Part shown: positions 1 through 8,414 of the stretch, piece by piece
How the letters are laid out: the number at the start of each line of letters is the position of its first letter
Position numbering within the stretch: the stretch's first letter is position 1
Assembly (NCBI GenBank): GCA_937625935.1
Contig: OW569374.1
Coordinates: forward strand, 62,001-126,000
From: Tetramitus jugosus
Lineage: Eukaryota > Heterolobosea > Eutetramitea > Acrasida > Vahlkampfiidae
Reading direction: 5' to 3'
DNA: 64,000 nucleotides
Notes under the pieces: generated by a model
Database searches by the model: none
Seen by the model: the letters and a program-made list of their open reading frames with translations, nothing else
Told to the model about the DNA's origin: nothing
Translations under genes and position numbers: made by a program

Positions 1-603
1 ACTCATGAGTGAGAAGAAGGTGTAAGATGCTGGGTCTGAGATCTTCGTGGCAAACAACACAAAGAATAGAAATGATATGTTTGTCACAACAGTTACAAGG
101 ATCAATAACGATCCAATGGTATACAGTAGATATGACATCTTTCGACCAACCAATCCAATAGCAACCAAAACCTTGATGAAGAGGAGACAGAGAGCCAAAA
201 TGAGAGCAATGGGGAAAATGTATGAAATGGTTCGAATTCCAACAAACGCATCTTGTAAAGCCAGAAACTTCTTCAGTTGTTTGGGATCTCTGTAATTGAA
301 CGTCTGGTACACCCTGGCGAGACGAACAGCAGACGATACAATACACAGAATGTTGAAAATGATACACAGGATGAAAATAGGGAGTCTGTTCCACTTCTTC
401 CTGTAGATGATGGGCACCAAGACAGCAAGTGTCACCAGTAATCCAATGGAATAGATGATTAGGAAGAGAGGGGTGGAAACCTTATCAGTCATTTTCTTTC
501 TGAGATCTGCTGCAGTGGCTCCTTGAGCCGGACGAGTACTGTTTCCTCCTGAAGAATTAGTGGCCATAATCCACAGAAGTGTGTCCAAAGAGTCGTATGA
601 CAT
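1..603 (-). CDS. Multipass membrane protein, C-terminus beyond window
   Basis: An open frame of 201 codons starts at the ATG at 603 and runs off the left edge without a stop. The N-terminal ~45 residues are hydrophilic, with NSS and NST glycosylation sequons. At least four hydrophobic helices follow: about residues 46-68 (near LFLIIYSIGLL), 75-100 (near PIFILCIIFNIL), 128-155 (near YIFPIALILALCLLF) and 165-190 (near LLILVTVVTNISFLFF). Short basic loops separate them. The layout could be a seven-helix receptor-like or other multipass protein, but no family signature is visible. An AT-rich TATATAATG stretch near 646-654 lies upstream and may be promoter. The 266 bases to the next gene show nothing else. 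Confidence 0.7.
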   Translation of the reverse strand, partial: MSYDSLDTLLWIMATNSSGGNSTRPAQGATAADLRKKMTDKVSTPLFLIIYSIGLLVTLAVLVPIIYRKKWNRLPIFILCIIFNILCIVSSAVRLARVYQTFNYRDPKQLKKFLALQDAFVGIRTISYIFPIALILALCLLFIKVLVAIGLVGRKMSYLLYTIGSLLILVTVVTNISFLFFVLFATKISDPASYTFFSLMS

Positions 604-869
604 GGTTTTGTCGTTTTTTGATGTTCTTCAGACCGTTAACTCAAGTATATAATGAGAGAGAATAAATCCTGAACGATGGTGACCTTGCGGTATTCAGCTC
701 TGGGGTATCGTCAATTATATCTTGATGTTGACAATTAGGGTTACCTATACCGGATGTCGATGCACTAATCTCACATTCCGAATCAAGGGAGAGGGACGGA
801 AAGGGCTCACCAATCAGGACGACAGCTCATCAAAGTAATTCGAGGAAAAGCTCAAAGGACGGATCTTCT

Positions 870-2540
870 TTATTTTGAGTCATATTGAGTTGTTATGACA
901 GGAAAGGCATTCTGTTTGCTGAGAACCATGACACCATGACTGTGTGACAAGTATCCCTTGATGTATCCATGGTAGAGAAGGGAGGACAGGATGCATTCCA
1001 CTTCGGCAATATCAATGTCCTCTACTCCCAGGTATCTCAAGCACACAAGGATGTCAACAAATTTAATTTTGAAACTCTTGCGTATCTTTACACAACTGTA
1101 CAAATGAATCAACATCATCATAATTGCTTAGAACATGTCACATACACAACAAACACATAAATAGTCAATACACATACATGAGTCGGAACAAATTCCGATA
1201 TACGATTGTCTTTGCTCGCTCAATAATCAAGAATATACCCTTTCGTATAAAATAGTCCTGATACTCGTCTAATGCATTCTGAAACAGTCTCAAATCTCCT
1301 GTTCGATACGCCTGATTCAAATCGATAAACTCTGTTAATTGATACTTTTCCAATAGATCAAAACTAGGACTCTTGCCACATATCCACTGCACGGGTATCA
1401 AATAATTGAGAATCAGTTTTCTGTTATTGTCTGAAAAGAGACAATTGTTGTACGCGTACAATAGTTTCTCTCTCGCTGTTGAGAAATTGGAGTCGAATAG
1501 AGCAATTCTTCCAGAATAGTACTGATAGGTCACCTTGGCCGACATGTTATACTTTTCAAATGGAGGCATGTTCGGTGCTTCATCAATCGTCTTGATCAAA
1601 TTGTTGCACAATCGAAGCTTGTTGATTCGGAAGTAAATGACAAACAAGTTGTTGGCAATGTCCATAAGCAGCCATCTCTTGGATACGTTGCCCTTCTGTT
1701 GCAGCGATGTTCTGTCTGCTGTGGCAATCTGGAAACATTTCATAATCATACCAGCAGCATTCTCGAGCAGAGAACTTGTTTCTTCTTCGTTGCTGTCGTC
1801 TTGTTGTTCTTGTTGTCGATTCTTGTTTTGTTTTCCCGATTGTTTCATTTGGTTCTCTGCCTATAAGAGAGAGATAGTTGGTGAGTTTACAACAACAAAT
1901 ACAAAAACAATACATTACAATGAAAAAATACAAAAAACAACAACAAAATGCACGTACGAGTATAGCGTATTCTCTCACCATTCGCATCAACAACTTTGCT
2001 AATGGAAAGGTCCAGCCAGCAGTATCATACCGAAACAACTCATCCAGGAACATTCTATAGATGCAACCAACACAAATAACCACACAAAAAGCAAAGCATT
2101 CATCAAAAGTTTGTTTTTACGTCATGTTAAAAAATCATCACCAAACAACAACAGCAAAAGCTAACAACAATAAAAATTTTGCAAGCACAAATCACAAATG
2201 GCGCCAATCAACCACTACAATTTTGGCGCCAACACAAAAATACCACGATTGATCACAACACATACTTGAACGATTTTGAAATATTTTCATAAGCTTGTTC
2301 CATATTGTTCTTCTTTAGTTCAACCATGGCAGTGATCCACTTGATGGCCATTTCACCATGATTACTCATGTTTTGAGAGCATAACTGAGGTATCATTTTC
2401 GTATTCAATGTGAACAAAAAGTTTCTCTTGTCTCTTGTCGATGGATGCATGTGTCTCTCTAGCAAAGCAGCAGCTTCAGCACCATTTTTCGATTCCAGTG
2501 CAAAGTTGAGACCATATAATAGTTCTTGTGGGTTACTCAT
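870..2540 (-). CDS. PCID2: PCID2 / Thp1-type PCI-domain protein (TREX-2 subunit)
   Basis: Four exons: 2266-2540, 1958-2054, 1178-1860 and 870-1095. Introns of 211, 97 and 82 nt have donors GTATGT, GTACGT and GTATGT and acceptors CTATAG, TTATAG and TACAG. The joined frame gives 426 residues (human PCID2 has about 400). Family landmarks include a mid-protein stretch like LFVIYFRINKLRLCNNLI and YYSGRIALFDSNF, and a C-terminal PCI winged helix around VEDIDIAEVECILSSLLY and ending near SKQNAFP, which closely parallels human PCID2. The family works in the nuclear TREX-2 complex, coupling transcription to mRNA export together with a SAC3/GANP scaffold and DSS1. The start at 2540 is chosen because exon 1 then begins the family-like helical repeat; the upstream frame runs into the divergent neighbour's leader. 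A Gln/Asn/Glu-rich insert opens exon 3. Intron 1 holds two GGCGCC palindromes. Confidence 0.9.
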
Positions 2541-2693
2541 TATGATCTCAAATATTCTCCTCAGTTCAATTCGCGCGTTTTTTTTATGTCGATCGGGCGC
2601 TGTTGTTTCTCTTTCCCGAATGGGAGAAATTATTTTCGCGAAAGTCCGACTTAACAAAGAGCTCCGGAACCTGGAAACAAGAAAAGTGCAAAT

Positions 2694-3593
2694 ATGAGTG
2701 TGCAGATACAACTACCACCAGACCAAGGTAGTCCTATTATTGATGACCATGGAAGTCAACAAGAGTTATTGCGTGAGACCAAGACTTGCATCCTAAAGTA
2801 CCAAACCTTGTACACTGAGAGTGACATCCTGAACTTGTATGTGTTTGGCAGCAGAGTGTACGGCACAAGCAATGAACAGAGTGACTTTGATGTGATTTGT
2901 GTGGTCAAGGACGAGTGCTTCCAAGTTCAGGTCAACAGAGAAAACAGTGAAGCAACTACTACGTCAGTGAGTGCACATTTGAGAAAAACTGGATTCGTTC
3001 AGTGTTTTGCAGAGAAGCTTAGTGTGCAGCTCGATATCACACTATACAGCAAGAGCTATTTTTTGAACAAACTGAATGACTATTGTGTGCACGAGCTGAC
3101 ATTGATTTGGCTGCCTCAACAGTTCCGGTTACAGGAACAGTTTTCGTTGTTGGAGGATTGGAAGGATTTGGACAGTGAAGGAGTTCCTGTCATACAATTA
3201 GCCAAACTGAGAAAAACGATTAGCAGCCAAACCAATAGTGTATGGAAAGTGTCAAAGAAGTGGTTTGAAGAAGCTGTGAAGAAGGCTAGTGAATCGCCAG
3301 TTGATGATGCGAATGGTTCGGAAGATCAACACGAGATCAATGCACCAGTATGGACAGATGATTTAATGAAGGCAAAGAAGGGATTTATTCATTGCTTAAG
3401 AATATTTCAGTTTGCCACTCAAATTGCAAAGAAGGGCAAAATTGAGAACTTTGATTGTGCCAACGAGTATATGCTTCATCCATGGATTCGTGATTCTAGC
3501 ATGACAGACTTGGACAAGTTTCATGGGCACTTTAGACCCATAATGGTCAAGTTTCATCACGAGTTTGGTGATGCCGCACCAAAGACAAAATAA
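2694..3593 (+). CDS. Nucleotidyltransferase-fold protein
   Basis: This is a 299-residue intronless frame. Residues ~50-66 read GSRVYGTSNEQSDFDV, the GS-(x)n-DxD hallmark of the polymerase-beta nucleotidyltransferase fold. A third acidic residue is offered by VQLDITLYS near residue 115, so all three metal-binding carboxylates appear present. The rest resembles the small bacterial-style predicted nucleotidyltransferases (RlaP/YcgL-like) in having a helical C-terminal half with a LRKTIS-type stretch. That subfamily placement is inference. The substrate is unknown; it could transfer a nucleotide to RNA, protein or a small molecule. It is divergently paired with PCID2 across about 150 bases that contain a TTTCGCGAAAG palindrome. 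The stop codon lies inside AAAATAAAT, so the polyadenylation signal overlaps the end of the gene. Confidence 0.6.
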   Translation: MSVQIQLPPDQGSPIIDDHGSQQELLRETKTCILKYQTLYTESDILNLYVFGSRVYGTSNEQSDFDVICVVKDECFQVQVNRENSEATTTSVSAHLRKTGFVQCFAEKLSVQLDITLYSKSYFLNKLNDYCVHELTLIWLPQQFRLQEQFSLLEDWKDLDSEGVPVIQLAKLRKTISSQTNSVWKVSKKWFEEAVKKASESPVDDANGSEDQHEINAPVWTDDLMKAKKGFIHCLRIFQFATQIAKKGKIENFDCANEYMLHPWIRDSSMTDLDKFHGHFRPIMVKFHHEFGDAAPKTK

Positions 3594-3637
3594 ATTCAAT
3601 CCTACTCTCTCAACCAACGTATTATCCCCCATGTGGT

Positions 3638-4699
3638 CTAAGAGTCCGAAGTATTGTTTTCGACGACTCGAGATGGACGGGAGTGAACGATATCCTCCAC
3701 CACTTTAGAGTGATCAAATACTCTTGTTCGACAAGGATAGACGCCACCCTTGAAGTATTCGATACTAGTTCCGTGTCGTTTCCCTTCAACATAGCTGACT
3801 TCTGATTCCTTACTACCGAAAATGTCGTATATTTCCTCTACTCCATGAAATTTACCATTGGCGTATTGGTATTTCTTCCAGATGCGATTCTCCAAGGTCT
3901 GTCTATACTCAATTTTTGTTCCATTCAACTTGCCTGCCTTGTATTCACATTGTTGAGTAATGATTACCTTAAACTTGCCATCAATGACTCCTTCATTAGT
4001 GCTAGCATCCAATTTTTGTTTTGAAACTTGTTTCTTAACTGGTGCAGGACTGTCGCTTATATTCAAAATCTTGTACTCAATCAGTGGTCCATGCAACTTG
4101 TTGTCTTGATAAAAACATTGACTCTCGATCGAATCTGGCAATTTCTTGAAATAGTTCACAAACTTACCATGTTTCTCACCGTTTTCAAACTGTTCTTCAT
4201 GCGATACTCTTCCATTCTTATAGTAGTGAGTCATCTTCCCATGTTTCTTTCCATTCTTGAACCAAAGCTCCGATATCAAATATCCTCTCATCATTGTTAC
4301 ATTTGGATCCGAACTGGACGATCCATCACCAGTGTTGTTCACCGTATTGGCAAGTGCACGATCTGATGGAACCAGAGAATAAGTCAATTCTTTGCCTTGT
4401 TTCAATCCCAAGACGTATTGTACGGTTTTCACTTGTCGTTTGCTTCTTGTTTCCACTTGTACATTATGTGGAACTTTCAAATCTTTGCAATGCTCCGTCA
4501 TGAAATAGTCAGAAAAGATGACAGAGTGCCACTGAGAGGACACGAAACGAGCTCTATTCAAATCTTTACTCTTCAAGTATCGGAAGATGGAGAAGAGAAT
4601 GTCATTATTGTCCAACAGACTATGACTACAGGTGTCAAGTTTCTTGTGTTTGGATTTGCGCTCTTTGAAGGGCGTTGTAACAATGTGCTTTCTCTTCAT
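3638..4699 (-). CDS. F-box protein with MORN-variant repeats
   Basis: The product has 353 residues. A basic N-terminus (KRKH, KERKSKHKK) is followed by an F-box-like segment at ~30-62 (LFSIFRYLKSKDLNRARFVS, then QWHSVI). From ~140 onward come repeats of the W/Y-F-x-NG-x-x-x-HG type: LWFKNGKKHGKMTHYYKNG, then FENGEKHGKFVNYF, then FHGVEEIYD, then YVEGKRHGTSIEYFKGG. These match the YwqK/MORN-variant repeat also found in bacterial antitoxin-like proteins, a domain often paired with F-boxes in protists. By family knowledge an F-box would link a target to an SCF ubiquitin ligase through SKP1; the repeats would be the binding part. The gene is convergent with the nucleotidyltransferase gene (44 bases between stops). 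Confidence 0.7.
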   Translation of the reverse strand: MKRKHIVTTPFKERKSKHKKLDTCSHSLLDNNDILFSIFRYLKSKDLNRARFVSSQWHSVIFSDYFMTEHCKDLKVPHNVQVETRSKRQVKTVQYVLGLKQGKELTYSLVPSDRALANTVNNTGDGSSSSDPNVTMMRGYLISELWFKNGKKHGKMTHYYKNGRVSHEEQFENGEKHGKFVNYFKKLPDSIESQCFYQDNKLHGPLIEYKILNISDSPAPVKKQVSKQKLDASTNEGVIDGKFKVIITQQCEYKAGKLNGTKIEYRQTLENRIWKKYQYANGKFHGVEEIYDIFGSKESEVSYVEGKRHGTSIEYFKGGVYPCRTRVFDHSKVVEDIVHSRPSRVVENNTSDS

Positions 4700-4869
4700 T
4701 TTTTTGTGTTTTGACGTATTTTTATGTTCTTTTCAACAATTCCCGCAGTATTAATAAAACGATGGGTTCAAAGCGCGTGACAAGGTAAAATCTGGCCGAG
4801 CTCGAACCAACTTGGAGAAAGCTCAGATCGCAGAAATTTTACGCGAGACCCTATACCAACAGACCGAAG

Positions 4870-5817
4870 ATGAAAGGTCACACACAATTTATTATCCATC
4901 TTGTTCTTCTGATCTCTTTTGTTGTGATGTGTCTGATAGAGAAGAGAGTCTTCTCCCAACAAGGAACTTTATCCAACAACGACAGCGAAATGAGAGGAAG
5001 CAAACAGTTGAACAATGTATTATCGGTAGCAATTGGAAATGGGCGCAACGGTGCACTGTTCAAGATTATCTACCTGCCAAACTCTGTTCTCTCAAAACCA
5101 ATTCCGTCATTTTGCTCCCGCAAATTGTATGGTGTTGACTTGAAAGAGCCTAGTTCTTTTGAGGGAGCTCTCGCTCGAGTGTACAAGTCCAGAACTCTCC
5201 GAATCGGTGTGTATCTGGGTGATCCTCTACTGTTCTCTGTTGACGATAAGGGAGTGGCGTCAGGATATCTTGTCGATGCTAGTTGGATAATCACCAGTCA
5301 AATGGGATTGATTCTAGGTAGGAAGATAACTCCCATGTTCATACCTTACACATTCACAAATTTCATGAAAGATACAACCGATCTGATCAACAGTGAAAAG
5401 ATTGACACTGCCCATGTCTTTTACTTGGCCTCACGTTCTCTCAGTGTCGACTACACTTGTTTCTATCGAGATGCGTTTGGACTCGCAGCGTACGCTGATT
5501 CAGTCGTCGGTCTACCAGCTTCTGTGGGAACTCCTTCAAACATCCTCGATCTAAATCAACCCTACATTCGAGTATCAATCATCGCAGGGACGATGAGTGA
5601 GGACGCAGCAGATAAGTTTCTCCCTTTGGCACAAAAGAAGTTTTTTACCTCGAGCGACAACGCCTTCAATGCCGTAGGAAGAACAGCAGACATTGTATTT
5701 TATGACGAGAACTCAGTCGCCCTTTACAACAGTCAAAATGACAACCGCTTAGTTCTGGTCAAGAACACCCAAACGTTTTTTGTAGGTGGAGTTGGGCTCA
5801 TTACAAAACGATTCTAA
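4870..5817 (+). CDS. Secreted solute-binding-protein-like protein (SBP family 3 type)
   Basis: The product has 315 residues. Residues 1-30 look like a signal peptide (basic start, then IIHLVLLISFVVMCLI). From about residue 113 the sequence follows the bacterial extracellular solute-binding family 3 pattern: LRIGVYLGDPLLFSV, then DDKGVASGYLVDASWII, then a lobe with TTDLINSEKIDTAHVF and FYRDAFGLAAYADS. The ending is unusual. Family members normally continue after the last strand (here FFVGGVGLITKR) with a helix of 20-30 residues, but this frame stops there, so the fold may lack its last helix or lose it to an unseen intron. In bacteria such proteins deliver amino acids to ABC importers or form the sensor part of receptors. 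In an amoeba a secreted form could bind a nutrient or signal; that is inference. The first in-frame ATG gives the signal peptide. Confidence 0.6.
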   Translation: MKGHTQFIIHLVLLISFVVMCLIEKRVFSQQGTLSNNDSEMRGSKQLNNVLSVAIGNGRNGALFKIIYLPNSVLSKPIPSFCSRKLYGVDLKEPSSFEGALARVYKSRTLRIGVYLGDPLLFSVDDKGVASGYLVDASWIITSQMGLILGRKITPMFIPYTFTNFMKDTTDLINSEKIDTAHVFYLASRSLSVDYTCFYRDAFGLAAYADSVVGLPASVGTPSNILDLNQPYIRVSIIAGTMSEDAADKFLPLAQKKFFTSSDNAFNAVGRTADIVFYDENSVALYNSQNDNRLVLVKNTQTFFVGGVGLITKRF

Positions 5818-6031
5818 GGAAGTTAACGTCAGACATAACTTTCAAACTCCTCCATACCAAAAAGAGAGAAACTCTTGTTGGGCGCAATTTCGACCGTCGG
5901 TAAATTGTTGAACTACCTTGTATCTACGGAGATTTGCTGCGCAAAGCGCTCGTCGAAAAAATCTGTTTGCGTGGTTTTTTTGAGAAGCGCTTCGGAGATA
6001 AATGTCTTTGCGTGTTCCAATGGCAGAGCTC

Positions 6032-6037
6032 TATAAA
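6032..6037 (+). promoter_or_regulatory. TATA box
   Basis: A clear TATAAA sits in GCTCTATAAAGGGTC about 160 bases before the ATG at 6195. The leader between them is A/C-rich (AACAACAACAAAC), typical of leaders in this window. The spacing would place transcription start around 6060-6070. The rest of 5818-6194 shows no other gene. Confidence 0.5.
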
Positions 6038-6194
6038 GGGTCATTTCCTCTCGGTGGTTGTTCTCCTCTCTCAGTTAAAAAGCAAACAACTGCACCTCCA
6101 TTTTATCTACCCAATAACAACAACAAACAAAACAACTAGAAGAAAGCTTTCTTCTCGCAACAACACACATCCATTTTTTAAAAAAATAACACAT

Positions 6195-6989
6195 ATGATA
6201 AACAGAACAACTCTATCGTTTGCGATTTTATTCGTGATTGCTGTACTGACACTATTGATGACTCATCAATCAAACGCACAACAAGTAGTTCCTGCTGGAT
6301 GGACATGTGCTCCTGAATTGTATGGTGCAGGTGACTTGGTCTGTAATTGCTTGTGTGGTGTGCCTGATCCTGACTGTTTTGTCAATATCACATTGTCTGA
6401 TAATTCAACCATGTTGACAACTCAGAATATAACGACAGTTGGTTGTCCATGCTCCCATATGGTATGTTTATTTTGCTATGATGATGATTATTATTTTCTC
6501 TCTCACTGTATGATTGTATTTGGCGCCAATATTTTCGTTGTAATGATGGCGCCATGTGTTTTGTTTCGCAAGCAATCATCGCTTTTTCATTGTGCATGGA
6601 AAGCTAACACGACAATCAAATAGACCTGTAACAGTGCTGCTCTCTGTACTGGTGTGTGCAACAAGAAGGATTATGATCGATTGTTGGCCAGAACGGACTT
6701 TATTGAGATTTTGTCCATTATCAACACGATTTTGATCACCATTTTGTTGATTACTGTCATCACATTGGTTGCTATTCGTCTGTTTGAGGACCAAGTGGCC
6801 GCCAACAAGTACAAGGATCCAACAGTGATCGAAGAAGGTATCATGGACGACGTGGCTCACTTTCTTAACAATATTCTATCATTTGGTGGCAGATGTCATA
6901 AGATTCCTGCTATTCCAACGAGAAGAGACCGTGTGGCAAGATATGAAGCTAAGCTATTGCTCGAAGAAAACAATGGTCCACGACCATAG
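6195..6989 (+). CDS. Small Cys-rich single-pass membrane protein
   Basis: Two exons, 6195-6461 and 6624-6989, surround a 162-nt intron (donor GTATGT, acceptor AAATAG) and give 210 residues. Residues 1-28 form a signal peptide ending near SNAQ. The ectodomain is Cys-rich: WTCAPELYGAGDLVCNCLCG, then a CGVPDPDC core and CPCSHM across the exon join to TCNSAALCTGVCNKK. The CG-x-x-DPDC core resembles short disulfide modules common in amoebozoan and heterolobosean surface proteins (inference from memory of such families). One strong transmembrane helix (IINTILITILLITVITLVAI) follows, then a ~60-residue basic cytoplasmic tail. It is probably a surface protein; no enzyme motif is present. The 6195 ATG is preferred over an in-frame upstream ATG because it starts exactly at the signal peptide. 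The intron carries two GGCGCC palindromes. Confidence 0.65.
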
Positions 6990-7218
6990 AAAAATCAATA
7001 AACCCTTTCAAGCGACACTCTTGAAAACGAACATTTACAGTAGATTCAACGAGAGAGCTGTTGCGAAGGAATCCCGCGAGATTCTCTATCGTTTCGCCGT
7101 TACCTGAAACTTACGAACGGGAAAAGTGAGCTTGCGGCGGAGTTGATGCGTGAGTGTGTAATGAATGAGAACGACAAAGATAACAAGAAACGTTTTAGCT
7201 TTTTCAAGAAGATTCATC

Positions 7219-8379
7219 ATGGGACAACTGTGCGGCAAGACTAGGAGGAACTCGAGTGATTCAAAGGATGGAACGTACAAACAAGTTCAAGACAAATCGA
7301 CTCCAATCAAGAAGGGTACTGCATTGAAGGGAACACTGGGTTATAGTTGGGAACAATGTCTATCCAAGCCAGTAAAGCTTGATCGATCCGCAATCAACAA
7401 GAAAGACTTTTGGATCAGAGACAGAGACAACGACTTGATCATCAGAAGACCTGGTCAAGTGTCTGGAGAACAGTTCATCATTGAGAATTGTACAAATTGT
7501 GACTTTTACATTCTGGATCATTCTGATGCTGTGACTGTAGATGACTGCAAGAATTGTCGATTCTTTTTCGGACCAATCATGAGCAGTATCTTTATTCGTA
7601 ATTGTGAAGAGTGTAAGTTTGGTGCAATTGCTTGTCAACAGTTTAGAACACGAGATTGTAAGGATATGGATGTACTGCTTTACTCTCAAACAAGACCAAT
7701 CATTGAAACGACAACAAATATTCGGTTAGGATGCTTCGATGGATACTACATTGAACTATTCAATCAATTTTCCTTTGCACGGTTGTCAGTGTTCAATAAT
7801 ATCTGGAGTGTGATCCATGATTTTACTCCTAATTCCGCTGGATTGAACTATTCCATACTACCCATCGAAACAACCTACACCCAGTTCATGAAACCCATCA
7901 GTGAAGTGTGTCCGGACATATTGAGTGAAGAACAGGAGAGGGAATTGAGAAGTGAACGACAATTGCTTGTTCCGCTAACTCTATGCGCTAATACCGCGCT
8001 TAAAGAGACAAAGAGAGCTATTATCTTCTTACCAGGATATACCGGTGATGCCTTTCAATTCACTCGCTTCTTCTATACATCAGAGGAAGCAAAGACCTTC
8101 AAGGCTGTCCTGGCACGATGCAAGGAATGGAAATTCTCTGAATACGATGCAAAAGCAATGTTCAAACGAAATGACTCCCCAAAAATTCAAAAGGCAACCA
8201 AGAATATTCCTAGCGGAGCATCCATAGTGATGATGGTGAGTGCTCCTGCTGTGGATGAACTGTTGGCGAGATGCTTAGCCAATGTGAATTCGGATGCCTA
8301 TTATGTGACAACAACAGACGAGGAATCGAACGATCTGTTGGCGTACGTATTTACGATTCACAGGTCTGATGTAAACTGA
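7219..8379 (+). CDS. RP2: RP2-like ARL3 GTPase-activating protein
   Basis: The product has 386 residues. It starts MGQLCGK: Gly2 suits N-myristoylation and Cys5 palmitoylation, matching the dual acylation of human RP2, which decides the start over an in-frame ATG 54 bases upstream. Residues ~75-250 are a TBCC/CARP beta-helix: GEQFIIENCTNCDFYILDHS, then DDCKNCRFFFGP. The arginine finger is conserved in ACQQFRTRDC (Arg143, the equivalent of human Arg118), and the partner Glu is in RPIIET. A WSVIHDFTP block and a C-terminal nucleoside-diphosphate-kinase-like region complete the human layout. By family knowledge RP2 stimulates GTP hydrolysis by ARL3 and helps deliver lipidated cargo to cilia. It would serve the flagellate stage here. 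A polyadenylation signal AATAAA follows the stop closely. Confidence 0.93.
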   Translation: MGQLCGKTRRNSSDSKDGTYKQVQDKSTPIKKGTALKGTLGYSWEQCLSKPVKLDRSAINKKDFWIRDRDNDLIIRRPGQVSGEQFIIENCTNCDFYILDHSDAVTVDDCKNCRFFFGPIMSSIFIRNCEECKFGAIACQQFRTRDCKDMDVLLYSQTRPIIETTTNIRLGCFDGYYIELFNQFSFARLSVFNNIWSVIHDFTPNSAGLNYSILPIETTYTQFMKPISEVCPDILSEEQERELRSERQLLVPLTLCANTALKETKRAIIFLPGYTGDAFQFTRFFYTSEEAKTFKAVLARCKEWKFSEYDAKAMFKRNDSPKIQKATKNIPSGASIVMMVSAPAVDELLARCLANVNSDAYYVTTTDEESNDLLAYVFTIHRSDVN

Positions 8380-8414
8380 GAGGGATTCAATAAATACAAT
8401 TTATGGTGAATAAG

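Noticed and set aside
5934-6194. Upstream ATG in frame with the Cys-rich protein
   Set aside because: It would add 87 residues ahead of a clean signal peptide and crosses the TATA box at 6032.
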